DNA from: Pardosa pseudoannulata
Lineage: Eukaryota > Arthropoda > Arachnida > Araneae > Lycosidae
NCBI GenBank assembly: GCA_032207245.1
Contig: CM063506.1
Location: 18,475,182-18,539,181, forward strand
Length of the DNA: 64,000 nt
Direction: 5' to 3'
The position numbers and the translations under genes were made by a program. Below the pieces are notes generated by a model, which saw nothing but the letters and a program-made list of their open reading frames with translations, searched no databases and was not told the origin of the DNA. Below, in pieces: positions 37,901 through 51,135 of the stretch (its first letter is position 1; each line of letters starts with the position of its first letter).

Positions 37901-38855
37901 CCAAATAAAGATGACTGGCGATTTCGGATAGTAAATGCAGGAACAAAACTGTGAATCGTAACAGAATATCAATATACAGGAAAAACAAAAGAAATCGTTA
38001 TAAATAGGTTTCCAATAATAACACTTACAGATAATGTTTTTGTTCATAACTGACTGTTACTTTATTCTAGCTTATAGAACAGTGATCATTCTTACTCTTT
38101 ATTAGCTTATAAGTTAGGCTATTGTGTAACGAATGATTAATGGTATTATTAAAAAGCACCAGATTGGTTTCATGGAATTCTACTCATTCGTCTCTTTGAC
38201 GAAGCCGATAACAAATGACCCTGATAGGATGTTGCCTTCAGTACCTTCATAAGACCTTGGCTACTATATATATATTTTTACCCAAAAATAAATCTACCGA
38301 AATAATAAGTATTGTTTTATAACAATTGTCGTCTCACAGATGAATAGTTAACTGTAATGTTAGTATTTCAGACTCTCATTCGAGGAAGTTGTCTAGTTAT
38401 ATGGTACATATTTAAGATCACAAAATATGGCATCAATTTAAAAGGATGTGTGATGTAAAAATGAATAATAAGATCAATTCATTAAGTTAATTGTCCTTTG
38501 CGTAATGTTCTGTCTTGTTTTATGTTACAAAAAAATTGAAAATTGCTAAATAAAAATTTAAAAATTTTGTAAAATACAAAAATATATCTTTTTGTTAGTG
38601 CTGTCACTTTTTGCTAATTTTTTATGTTAATTTTTTTTACCAAGTTGCAATTTCTATAGTTCCTGTTACCTTTTTTCTTTTTTATGTATTTTGTAGCTTC
38701 ATGTTGTATTGATTGCTGTGTATTGTTGATTATCATACTTATGGTCATAGTCAAGGTTTCAGTCTAATTATCCCTTAATTAGACAACGCGTTGGTTACTC
38801 ATAATTTTTTATGAGAAAGTTCTCATATCCTCGCTTCCTTGGGAGCTGGAGTGCA
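34928..38855. other. AT-rich intergenic DNA with one short repeat
   Basis: About 3.9 kb without supported genes. ACTAACTATGCATATTCAAA occurs twice about 60 bp apart (near 37122 and 37180). The small frames on both strands at 35450-35740 overlap each other and show no domain. Confidence 0.45.
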
Positions 38856-38859
38856 TTAA

Positions 38860-39363
38860 CCCATTAACGCCTAGCGTCCTCATTTGAGGACAGTCAAAAA
38901 ATGGTTTGTAGAGTTTTTGTTTTCTTGAAACGATTCTTCCTTTTTAATAAAAATAGATATTAATCTTATGAATAATCTCCCAAGTTTTCAAATATGATCT
39001 TATCTATAGTTTTGTCATTTCGACCGGTATTTTAGGATTTTCAAGCTTAGAATAGCAACGTATTATGAGCGGTATTCTGAACCGGTCAAAATCATGGCGA
39101 ATAGCCATATCTGTAATAAGTCATCTCTTTTCCCTACTTTTCTCATATAGGATAGCAAATAAATCTTTTATCACGAAGTTTTCCTTTTATTTAAAGACAT
39201 CTTATTATGTTTTAAAATGACACCTCCTCACTAATGATGACTTGATGTCATATTTAAAGGTGTTTAAATTTCATATTTTGTTTTACTTCCAGGTGTCTAT
39301 AATAGCTTCTATGTTAGGTATTTACTAATATATAGTCATCAGAAATATCCGGGCGTTAATGGG
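38860..39363. mobile_element. TTAA-flanked MITE, 504 bp (piggyBac-like)
   Basis: TTAA lies at 38856-38859 and 39364-39367. The ends are CCCATTAACGCC and its exact inverse GGCGTTAATGGG. A subterminal palindrome TCCTCATTTGAGGA follows the left end. The interior is non-coding. Its CCC start and TTAA target resemble the other TTAA elements here, but the internal sequence differs. Confidence 0.88.
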
Positions 39364-39682
39364 TTAAATTTTTGTTTGGAATACTTTTTGCCTCTTGGTC
39401 TATATTGATGTGTTGATCTGCTCGGAGGTTAAAGGGGAGATTTACATTTCGCTAGGTATTCCGTATAACCCAATTATCTTGACCTTGAAATATGTATATT
39501 TAATGAATTCATTTAGCATCGTGTTAAATCGAAAAAAATTCTAGAAATATTTAAGGGATATATAAATACATTACGATAGATAGCTGTTTAACCTTCATAA
39601 AAATATGTTTAAATTATAGAATCCTAAGTATACCTTTAGTGACCTCATACAAATGATAAGTTTAATTCATAAATATTATGAA

Positions 39683-40021
39683 GCATTTAGGATGTGGACT
39701 AATTTTCGCGTGGTAGAGACAATTATACAGGGACAGGGTTTAATCTCAAACATACTGACTCTAAACACGCAAAGATCAGTCCTGATTAAACCAGAAACTA
39801 GCTGAGATTATAAAGTTTTACATCTTCTTTTTAAATTATACAATCGTAAGGATCTCTATGTCTACATCATCCGAGCAGTAAGTGTTATTCAGAAATGTAA
39901 TTAAGCACTTAGGAGGAAGACTGATTTTTATGTGGTAGAACCAATTACATAGTGTCCGAGTTTAATCTTAAACTCACTTACAGTAAATACACAAAGCTCA
40001 TTCCGGTTTGAACCAGAAACT
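39683..40021. repeat. Diverged tandem duplication, two 117-bp copies
   Basis: 39683-39799 and 39905-40021 align without gaps from GCATTTAGG/GCACTTAGG to ACCAGAAACT, with shared GTGGTAGA and TTTAATCT blocks. The copies have diverged considerably, but equal length and common ends are clear. Origin unknown. Confidence 0.65.
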
Positions 40022-41778
40022 ATATCGCCAAGCATTACATCTGCCGTTTATCTTGACAAATATACATTTATTCCCCGCCTGTACATGCAAATGCAAATTT
40101 ATCCCCACTTCTGCTCCGAAAGACACGTGCGTGTATATCATTGGATCTCAAAATCTCCGTAGATCAGATACATTCTAGCTGATTATTGCATTTTCGTGTA
40201 TCCAGAAATCGAAAGACCTAATAAATCAACATTTTTTCGAACAATTCAGGGCCGCCTCTTTCATCTCTGGCACGTGTCGTTGTCTTCGCTCGACACGGGG
40301 AGATCGCGAGCGACGATAACGTTGTTTCCAATCAACCCAATCGCGCCCTCCTCCAAGCGGGAGATTAGGGATGTCTTGGCACACCAGAACACACCCCAGT
40401 GGCTTATGTCCCCTTCTAAAAATGAACAAAAAAAACCCCAAAAGATTGGGGGGTGAGATGCCACAGATTGACATTTTTTCATGTTGCAAATAATGAAATC
40501 TTCTTAATTTGCTTTTTTTTTTATAGTACTTTGGTAATTTATTGCTTTGATGGGGAGGGGGTAGTCTTAACAGAATTATAGACATTTGCCAGTCTACACG
40601 TTATTTTTAGACATACAGTTTTTGACTTAACATATACTTCAAATATGTGAAAAGACAACAGCGTGGCTTTCAGTACCCTATAAGTTACGCCATGAAATTA
40701 ATTTTTTAAATCTGTCACACAATTCCTTTTACTTGTATTATTAATGGTATTCTTTAGTTACATTATTTTTTCTTCTCGTGGTTATATCAATGGAGAGTTG
40801 TATAATTTTCATATTTGTTTTACATCCTTCAAGATACAGCGTTTTATTCTGAAACACCCAATCTTAGGCACTACATGTATGGAAATGAGAGGGAAAACAC
40901 AGCTTCCTGGCTTATATATCTCTGGCAAAATGGAAAGGAAAGCCAAAATGAGATTATTGGGTCCTGCTACCGATCATAAAATTTTGCATGTTTCATTTAA
41001 TGATATTTTAAACGGTTCATATTAGATTGAATATTATAATAATAAGTTACATTCGTTGTTTCAGCTTTGTTTTACCTCTTCTCGTAAGTCTTCGTCAAAG
41101 ACATACAGAACAGGACCGGTTTGGACTAGGAAGAAACTTCGGATATCTCCCAATCAATAGAAGGACCCTTTGGTTTGGCAGGATTCTGACCCCTTCGTTC
41201 TGGAGTGGATCCCTGTTTCTTCTCCGGGGACAGTCTGATTTTTTTAGAGAACAAGGTTGTTATCAGGGGAAAGAAGAGGGTAAACACTGCTGGCATCTGT
41301 TGCTTTCGGGATAGACATATTTTGGAGCAACACGAGAAAAAGGAAAAGCGATGCCATTTTTTTCGAGAGGAGTCTTCCATATCTACAAATGATAAGTTGT
41401 ATTCCAGTTGTATTCCTTAGTCATTTAATTGTATAAAATCATTTCATCTATACATATTTGTCCATGTGTTTTTTAATGAGTTTTAATTTCTTATTCTTAG
41501 ACACTAAATTAACGTAACATTATTTTCACATATATATAAAGAGGGGAGCGCCATAACATATTTAAAACGTTTTCTCAATGGGTCAGCAAAGTACGTGAAA
41601 TTTTCGGTATAAGGTGTGATTAAGTAATTCCAATCACAGAAAGTCTTTCATGACCTCTGAAAATATCCCTGTAAAAACAAAATAAAACTCATTTGAGATG
41701 CCATAGATTTGTATTCTTCAAATAATTAAATCTAAGAGATTCTATATTGGATGAATTGAATTTTAATGATGGAGAAAT
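40022..41778. other. Unassigned DNA with GC-richer patches
   Basis: 40080-40450 and 40860-41390 are GC-richer than the surroundings. ATGCAAATGCAAAT (40085-40098) is two overlapping POU octamer sites. Frames of 71-119 codons overlap on both strands, none with a recognised domain, so no gene is called. An exon or regulatory region of a gene outside the window cannot be excluded. Confidence 0.35.
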
Positions 41779-41812
41779 TTTCGTATTGATTTTATAAAAA
41801 ATCAATACGAAA
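41779..41812. repeat. Perfect 15-bp inverted repeat, 4-nt loop
   Basis: TTTCGTATTGATTTT at 41779-41793 and its exact reverse complement at 41798-41812, separated by ATAA. It lies about 25 bp from the SINE that follows. Confidence 0.9.
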
Positions 41813-41836
41813 GTTTAGGTTTAGTTTGGAGTTCTA

Positions 41837-41993
41837 CGGTCTCCTTTTTGCAACACGAGGGCTAATGAGACCGGGACCTACTGCTTAAAGCCGATTCCGA
41901 ACGGCTACGAACATCCATGCCATAGTGGTATTCGAACCCATGAACTCCGGTTCCTAATGCCAGCACACTAACCATTAGGCCATCATTCGGCTT
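41837..41993 (-). mobile_element. tRNA-derived SINE, uninterrupted copy (family A)
   Basis: Read on the minus strand: head GCCGAATGATGGCCTAATGG with A box TGGCCTAATGG, B box GGTTCGAATACC, then GTAGCCGTTCGGAATCGG, CTTTAAGCAGTAGGTCCC and an end at about GGAGACC. This is the best reference copy for the two interrupted ones. Short TTAGTTTG / TTAGTTG sequences flank it and may be a target duplication. Functional tRNA folding beyond the boxes was not evident. Confidence 0.85.
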
Positions 41994-42846
41994 AGTTGTT
42001 ATAAGAGAAAAAGGTATTTAAATTAGAATAAGCTATCTAATCTACAAATTATATCTTAATATTCTGAAGTAGGTTTCTTCAAACTAATATAAATAATGAT
42101 ATTTTGCTTCTTTAAAATAATGAAATTTCAGATAGCTTATTTTAGCTGTATTGTATTTTAGATATTTAAATTACTGTATATTTTGGAGAGGGTAGCTTTA
42201 GAGAACATTAAAAGGGATTTATAATGAAGCTTTTTTAGAATTATAAATTATTACATATTTTGGATCTTAATACCCTTGGCATAAGATGCATTCAAAGAAG
42301 TTAATACACACCTCCATAGTTTTATACTACCAACACCATGGCATATCCCATGGTGTATTAAAATTTCCTGTAAACCAAAATAAATGTTGTTGAACCTGAC
42401 ACACATATTGTAGTATTTCAGTGTGTTTCAAATAATGAAATCTTAGACAATCCAAAAGTATAGTATTGTAATTATCTACATTAAACTGTGTCAATGTGTT
42501 TGGACTTGCCATAACAGAATTTTTAAATATTTTCTGAATAAGTGTCATGGAATCTACAATTTAAGTCATTATAGTCTGAAAACGTTTCCTACAAGAAATA
42601 CATTGAAGTAAGTTACTTAAATATACGTTAAAGATTTCTCTTCGACCTTTTGTTTTCCATGGTTAAGTGACTCTGTAAATACATTGAATATTTAAAGCAT
42701 TTAAAACTTCTTAAAAATATTAATGGAATGCTTCATGTAAATGGATTATATTTAGATAAAACTATTACTTAAGAATTGAAATTATTGATAGAGACTAATT
42801 GATAGAGACTGACTCATAGAGATCATGAAAACTGTTATTACATAGT
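41994..42846. other. AT-rich DNA with a 9-bp hairpin
   Basis: ACACCATGG/CCATGGTGT (42333-42356) forms a perfect hairpin. No gene recognised; the 73-codon minus frame at 42327-42548 has no domain. Confidence 0.45.
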
Positions 42847-43711
42847 TGTACCAAAGTACTTTCTCACGGTGGTCTGCACGTGCATGCACAGCCGTGGGAG
42901 AGAATTCCTAGAGGAATTTAGGACTCCAATTGTTCACGTCAAGTTTAGGGACCCCGCAGAGAAGGTATAGATCACGGAATGGCAGCGTAACGGTCAAGCT
43001 CGCACAGAGATGTAACCGTGAGTTATGGGAGCAGGGGCTAAAAATAATGTCAGCTTGCACAAAAGGGGCTACTTTAATGAACCCAACCGCACTCCCGAAG
43101 GGGGTGCAGATGTGGGAAAATTTCCCGAAAGCAAGCGATTGGAAAGGAAGAAAAAGGGGCGTTTTAAACCAAGGTGAGGAGTTTGGAAACGAAGTGAAGG
43201 AGAGGAGTTGAAGTCGGGATTCGAGATAAGTGGGACAAGAGTCCTAAGCCCTGCTCGTCATCACCAACTAGTCCCGTTCACCCGGACCGACACCAAATGA
43301 GGAAAGTCCCTGCCTGATCATTTGGACACACTGAAGGACCGACACAGCCCCGCTCACCATCACCAACTCGTCCCGTGCGCCCTGACCGACACCGAGTGAG
43401 GAAAGCCCCTACTTGCTCCCCTGTGCCTGTAATGGAGGTAAAGATAAAATAATACTTACAGTCACTTATTCCTCTATTAATGATTTAAGCTTGTAATTGA
43501 ATAATTAGTTCATTATAAGGAGAACTGTAGTAATTATGGTGTAAATATAAGACATAAATAATTAATGATTATGATATATGATAACCAAGGATCAATTTGT
43601 AAATTAATGTACATAATAAATATCTGAATCTCAGTATAAAGTATTATATTTTTACTGTGTTTCCCCCTTGTAACCGAACACTGGTGTAGAGGTTGTAAGT
43701 ACATTACAACA
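42847..43711. mobile_element. Solo LTR candidate, 865 bp
   Basis: It begins TGTACCAAAG and ends CATTACAACA, with identical ATAGT duplications at 42842-42846 and 43712-43716. The interior is GC-rich for the window, with an imperfect hairpin at 42862-42903 (TCTCACGG pairing with CCGTGGGAGA) and two direct copies of a segment containing ATCACCAACT and ACCGACACC (about 43252-43320 and 43348-43415). There is no internal retrotransposon coding, as expected after LTR-LTR recombination. Orientation and family are unknown. Confidence 0.7.
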
Positions 43712-43716
43712 ATAGT

Positions 43717-45562
43717 TATAATAAATTTCCATTTTGGCATTAAAAGTTCTCGATGAGCATTTCGCATCTTTTAATACTTACTAATACATCTTATTAAAAT
43801 GAAGAATAATGCATTATAAACGATTTATTACCCCTGTTTTGCAAATATTTTAGCATTTTCCATTTCTTATTGTATGAAAATCAAATAAAAACATTATAAA
43901 AGTTTTATGAACTTTTATACTCAAACCAGTGTTCTAAATTATGTAAAAAAATCGTGTGATCGTATTTAAAAGCTTTATAAAAGATTTGAATGGATGAAAG
44001 AATGCAAATTAAACAAAACATGCATTTCATTTTAGTAAAAAATGTTATACTTAAAATTCAAGTTGCTGTAATATAATTTCAAAAATTAAAAAAATATTTT
44101 GTTTCGGTAAAATGTTTACCTGGGGTATCCAAATTTTAACCTTTTATACCAACTGTTAACGGAAGCTAAAATGATTTTGAAGTTCTAAATGGAGCCTAGA
44201 TTTATATAAAGAGTAATTGAAGGCCAAAATTTGTTAAAAAATTATTTTGAATTATTTTTATTACTTAATTTAGGGCACTCAGATGAGATTCAAGAGAAGA
44301 TTTATAGATACAAAAAAAAATATTGTGATACTTTTTCTCAATTTTATTTACAAGCAGCTTTAATGACATTGATAGAAAACAGAAATAATCTGTAAATGTT
44401 AATGAAATTGCTGCTATCTGATTTAATCTTCAAATGTTTTACCCTGTTTTACTTCATTTTCTTCTAACGCGTTTGGAAACGGATTGTTGAAGTAATAAAC
44501 TCCGATGTCTATTCAAGCAAGATATTGATATCCAGTACTGCCGATGCTAAAAGCTCAATTTTCTCTACCATCCCTTCTTCATTTGTTGTCTGAGCTCTCC
44601 AGAGGTGACAAGTGACAATTTGAATGGGCATCTGAAGAACTGAGAGGAGGGGGTGGAATGGAGATTGTTTAGTTCCTCTATAGTATATGTATGTGTGTGC
44701 TCAGTCCTTGCCGACTTCCTCCACTCGGAAGCCGTTCAAGTGGCGCGAAATTGGATGGACACGTGTCATCCCCAATTCGCCTTTCGAGAATTTCACGCTT
44801 CCTCTATTTATTGGCAGTAATTGGATTCCATGGTACTGAAGTGACAGTGACTTTCCTGGTTGTCTTTGCGTCCAGAAGTTACAGAAGGTCTTGTATCTCC
44901 AAACCTGAGGACAAAATCTGTAAAATGACTTGTAAAATAGTAATTTCTCGTGAATAAAAGAATAACATTTGGAGTATCCAGAAGAATAAGCACTAAGCTG
45001 CAAAACTCTCAAATATAATTACAAACAATGACGTTACTGTTGGCACAGATTGATGATCGGTGTTGTGTACATTTCATACATTTAATTTACATTTCATAAA
45101 AGCAATGACGTATTTCAAATAGATATTCAAATTTGTTAATTTCCATTCCTGGAGTATTAGATTATTGAATTGGGAAATTTATATCTATTTGACTAGTTGA
45201 AATTTTGGCACCAAATTGTGAACCTAACCAGATGTGTAGCTCCATTTTGTTGTACAAAGCTTCAAAATATTACTACTTATATATGCTAGTGGTTTTATTT
45301 ACCTCCATTGGGATAAAATATTTTTACTCTTTTATTTTTCTTTTGCGCCTATTTGAAGATCTTGAATTAACTTGATCTCTGTGAGACGTTTCTTTATAGT
45401 GTTAATTAAAATCATATGTCCATTATTTTAAAAACATAATTTCATAGTCACACATAATAATTAATATTTTAATTCTCGATAATACAATGCAAAATTTAGA
45501 GGAACAGCTGCACCCAAAATATCAACAAATATTTTACATTTCCAACATGGATACATTAACTA
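43717..45562. other. Intergenic DNA, one GC-richer patch
   Basis: 44560-44920 is GC-richer and holds overlapping 60-100 codon frames on both strands without recognisable domains. The rest is AT-rich. Confidence 0.4.
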
Positions 45563-46491
45563 TCCCCTATTTAATAATGGCCTAAGTTATCTGTCCGTCT
45601 GTCCTGGAATGTATGAAGCGGTTGGACCTGGAATGGATAGAGGCATCCATATTGAATTTTTGATGAATTAGGGCTAAAAAAATTCAAAGAGAATAAAATT
45701 TATCTTCTGTTAAACTATAGATCCGATTGTAAAATAAATTGGTATAAATATGCTTCATATCACAGCAAAAAAACGTGACGTCGTTCAAACATTCAAAACC
45801 CACCCCTTTCAGCCTTTTCGAGCTTTTAATGCCATTATATCAAGCCCTATTTTCCCCGGTTACTAGCAGGAGATTAAATTTATCAATTTATCACATAAAT
45901 AGGTAAAAAAAATGTCTTCTACCATTATAACGTCATTCCTTTAACCATCTCATTTAATCATTTCTTATTTTAAATTATTTTAATATAGTCTGCATTTTTT
46001 TCACACGTTTTATCACTGAACTTTGATATTACGTAAATAGATTTTTTTTTATATTTGACTTAAATAATAGATTAGGTACATATGTGATGATTTTAAATTT
46101 ATTCTTTGATTATTTTTTGTTGCAATGAAAATTTTATCACCGGTATTAACAAAAAAATCTTTTCATAAAAGTCTAGAAGTCTATTTCACTGACTAATAAA
46201 TATCTGGCATTTAAGTTGTATATCTTTGAAAATTAAGAAATTTGTTCGTTTGTGTGTTTGTGTTTTATACATAAATACACGGTTTGACTAAATGAATTCA
46301 ACGTGATTCTAAACAGTATTCACAGTATCGACAGACTTTAGAGGAGTATGAAGATATACAAATTATTGAGAGTGTACCAGATAACTCTCAGCCAAAAAAC
46401 AAACCATTTTTTTTCCTGCCTTATAGGTTAGTTTATAATACTGGAAAATTGAAAATTTTCTTATCCCGTTATATGACGGACTATATGCTAG
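45563..46491 (+). mobile_element. Non-autonomous Helitron, 929 bp
   Basis: It begins TCCCCTATTTAATAATGG after an A and ends CCGTTATATGACGG hairpin (46466-46479), short spacer, CTAG before T. It shares most of its length with 33626-34927 in inverted orientation but has a single 5' half. It has no coding capacity, so it needs Rep/helicase from an autonomous relative. Confidence 0.87.
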
Positions 46492-46697
46492 TATAACGGA
46501 TAACAACATACCTGTACATTAGATAAAGATAATTTAAAACATGTACGTAAATTAATTATACGTTAAATTCTGTTGGGAAAACATATGGAGTAGTATAAAT
46601 GCTTATTAATAAGAATTTAATATTATAATGGCAATAATTAAATTATTTCACGCCTTGAAACGAAATAAAGGTGTATGCATCAGTAAACAGAATTCCA
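46492..46697. other. AT-rich spacer
   Basis: About 200 bp between the Helitron and the SINE with nothing recognised. Confidence 0.5.
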
Positions 46698-46801
46698 TTC
46701 GAAACGATGGCCGGGATCGTAAGTCTGTTCCTTGCGAACTGAAGTTCCGTGGATTCAAATCCTGCTGCTGTCAAGGTGTTCACAGCCATTCGGAATCAGC
46801 G
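46698..46801 (+). mobile_element. tRNA-derived SINE, 5' part (family A)
   Basis: The head GATGGCCGGGATCG has a weak A box, and the B box GGATTCAAATCC is clear. The body CAGCCATTCGGAATCAGCG matches the copies at 19184 and 41837. It is interrupted at 46802 by a TTAA element and continues at 47521. Confidence 0.75.
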
Positions 46802-46805
46802 TTAA

Positions 46806-47013
46806 CCCTTTTAAGGACAGTGGCGAAACCACATGTTAATACTTACTGGTGCATAAGGCATACTGTTTTAATAGTGTGTTTGTGTAGAAGGAGTAAGTAC
46901 AGGAGATGTGTATTTACTCATGCATAAGGCGTGCCCTTTTAATAGTGTGTTCATGTGGAAGAATAAAGTAAGTACAGAAGATGTGTATTTACACGTGCAT
47001 AAGGCGTATTTTT
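46806..47013. mobile_element. Partial TTAA element: extra left end with ~74-bp tandem repeats
   Basis: After TTAA (46802-46805) comes CCCTTTTAAGGACAG, the same left end as the element at 47018. Inside are 2.3 copies of a 73-75 bp unit (GTGCATAAGGC...TTTTAATAGTGTGTT...TGTGTATTTAC). It has no right end of its own. Confidence 0.65.
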
Positions 47014-47017
47014 TTAA

Positions 47018-47520
47018 CCCTTTTAAGGACAGTAGTTTTGCACTGAAACCCCCTGTTAATACTTTATCTCTGTTTTAAATACATAAATTTTTTTCTTTTT
47101 TTGACACTATAAATGAATGGTATCACTGCAATTAATTTATTTCTCTTTGAAATATACTATTTTTACATTTGCTTTACATGGAAGAATCAAAAGTTCGATT
47201 TTCTTCATGATCTCATATGAAAATACTTACCTAAAATATTATTTATAAATTGTTTAGCTATTTATTAATTACATTATTTTAAGTTTAATTATTCATTGCT
47301 CTCCAAATTTAATTAAAGTTTTAAGAAAGAAATAGTTACATGCAGTACATAGGGAATTTTTCACTGTTAAAACACCCTATCTAAATTTTGACCCTCACCC
47401 CCCAAAGAATGTAAACATATTTTTTTTTTCATATATTCCAAATCTATAAGGCTCATAGATAAAATTTATAGCCTAATTGCATTAAGTACCAAAGAATTTG
47501 TAATCGTGAGCTTCAAAGGG
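47018..47520. mobile_element. TTAA-flanked MITE, 503 bp
   Basis: TTAA lies at 47014-47017 and 47521-47524. Left end CCCTTTTAAGGACAG; right end CTTCAAAGGG, whose inverse CCCTTTGAAG matches 9 of 10. The interior is AT-rich and non-coding. It lies within the SINE of 46698-47565. Confidence 0.75.
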
Positions 47521-47565
47521 TTAAGCAGTAGATCCTAGTCTTATTACTTTAAGGTAGCAAGATAG
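47521..47565 (+). mobile_element. tRNA-derived SINE, 3' part (family A)
   Basis: TTAAGCAGTAGATCCTAGTC aligns with TTAAGCAGTAGGTCCCGGTC in the intact copy, then decays. It shows that the TTAA element inserted at a TTAA native to the SINE. Confidence 0.75.
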
Positions 47566-47941
47566 TAGGCCATAGTGCTCTAAATCAGGCATAAAATTTC
47601 ATAAAATATTTATGAATAGTTTGTAAGATATCATGAGCATAATCTTAACCCCTTGCCTTATGAATCGAGCGACGATTGCGTGTGCCACTTTCTATGAAAG
47701 CTTTTCTCATGCGTCGTGACCAGAAGCAGTTTCATCACGGGCTAAATTTTGCACACGTTTTTTTACAGGACAAATACAATGCTATCTTCAGGTGTATCCA
47801 AATCGGTATCTGTTGTAATCAGGACACTTTCCAACACCATTATTAATATCAATTTACCTTTTTGCCATTTGGTTAAATTTTTAGATTTTTTAGAGAAATT
47901 TTAAGCACCAACAGTTAATTATTTATTGCATATAATATAAT

Positions 47942-48901
47942 TGTTAAGAAATGTTAGATCACTTGTAAATTTCCCTTATTTTAAAAATCAATATTTCACT
48001 TATCCCTCACCTTAAAGACAAGGCCGAGTAAGCGTGCGTCACGGAAGGAGCGTACGAACGTGACGTGTTGACGGTGAGCATGCTTACGTCGCGGTGAGCG
48101 GAGCGACGAGCAAGAGTGCCGGACGGTGGAGATCGGCGCCGCAGATGTTACCCGGCAGATATAAAAGCCGATGTTTTCTCCCGGTGAAGCAGTTTTATAC
48201 GTTTTAATATTATTTTCACTACTTTTACTCTTATTTACTCTCATTTAACCGCATTTATTCTCATTTTAATCTTATTTAGTCACTATTTATTCCAATTTAA
48301 TATCATTTTATTCAATTTTTAACAACTATTTATTACAATTGTTATATATAGTCAACTCAATGCTCTTAATATAAATCTTAAATATTTATCTATCATTCTG
48401 AACTGGCATCTTGATATTTATACATAACTGAATGAACCGATCCCTCTCAGAACTATTCGTCTTATCAGGAGATATGCCCTGCCGGGCCAGGTGCTCCAAT
48501 AAATACCGTGCAATGGAGAACGGCGATGAAGCAGTGCTAGTTCGTGTCTGTGTTCGAATTCTAGTGAGAGTTCGAGGTGAAGCGAAGATGCCTACTGCAC
48601 ACAGCCGAGGAGGTAGACCGATGGATCGGCGAGGCCGTCATTAGAGCTACCGCAGTTGGACTTTTGTTTTTTTACCTCTGCATGATTTCAAGTTTTGTCA
48701 AATATGTTTTTTTTATTTTAAGGTTTGTGAATAGCAACCTTATTTTGTACAGATACCAAGACTGGTATGTTCCATTAAATAATATATAGTTATTATTTGC
48801 TCTAGCCGTAATTATTTTTAAGCTTCCACTGCGCACAAACTTTTTCATATATACCGATAACTTAGTTATCTATCTCACACTTTTAAGAGTGGGAGGTAAC
48901 A
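47942..48901 (+). mobile_element. Solo LTR, 960 bp
   Basis: It begins TGTTAAGAAATG and ends GGGAGGTAACA, so the termini TGTTA/TAACA are inverted. ATAAT is duplicated at 47937-47941 and 48902-48906. It contains a GC-rich promoter region (48010-48200), AATAAA at about 48498 and a second GC-rich part (48430-48660). Frames of 60-80 codons inside have no recognised domain. Confidence 0.78.
48160..48193 (+). promoter_or_regulatory. TATA box plus initiator in the solo LTR
   Basis: TATAAAAG at 48160-48167 and GCAGT at 48189-48193 place the expected start A (48191) exactly 31 bp from the first T, the standard core-promoter spacing. Activity is not shown by sequence. Confidence 0.6.
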
Positions 48902-49129
48902 ATAATACTCTATTGCAATTACTAAGAATAAACGACCAACTCTTATATTGCAACTGCAACAAACAATAACTCAAAAACAAAAACTTTATCGCCTAAAAAC
49001 AATAACTTGTCTCATACGAGCTTTTCACTTTTGGCCAGAAAGAATCATCACGTGTGTGATACGAGGTTCTCATTTTAGGCACACAGTACGATCACGTCTC
49101 TCATGCGTTGTTTTAAGGCAAAGGGTTAA

Positions 49130-51135
<2,006 letters not shown>

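Larger units (their letters stand above)
47649..49125. mobile_element. TTAA-flanked element, interrupted by a solo LTR
   Basis: TTAA lies at 47645-47648 and 49126-49129. The left end CCCCTTGCCTTA matches the inverse of the right end, CCCTTTGCCTTA, at 11 of 12. Subterminal sequences rich in CGTG/CATGCGT are also similar in inverted orientation. Without the LTR at 47942-48901 and one target copy it would be about 510 bp, the size of the other TTAA elements here. Confidence 0.78.

Noticed and set aside
40226..41420. Cluster of 70-119 codon frames on both strands
   Set aside because: The frames overlap each other without a recognisable product. They probably reflect locally higher GC content and hence fewer stops.
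41872..41993. Minus-strand tRNA gene
   Set aside because: A and B boxes are present, but the tail matches the SINE copies at 19184 and 46698 and no clean cloverleaf was seen.
43441..43460. Right end of the 42847 LTR at CTTACA
   Set aside because: The following GTCAC does not match the ATAGT left flank, while ending at 43711 gives an exact match.
47952..48901. LTR start at the second TGTTAG (47952)
   Set aside because: The flank AGAAA does not match ATAAT; starting at 47942 gives an exact 5-bp duplication.
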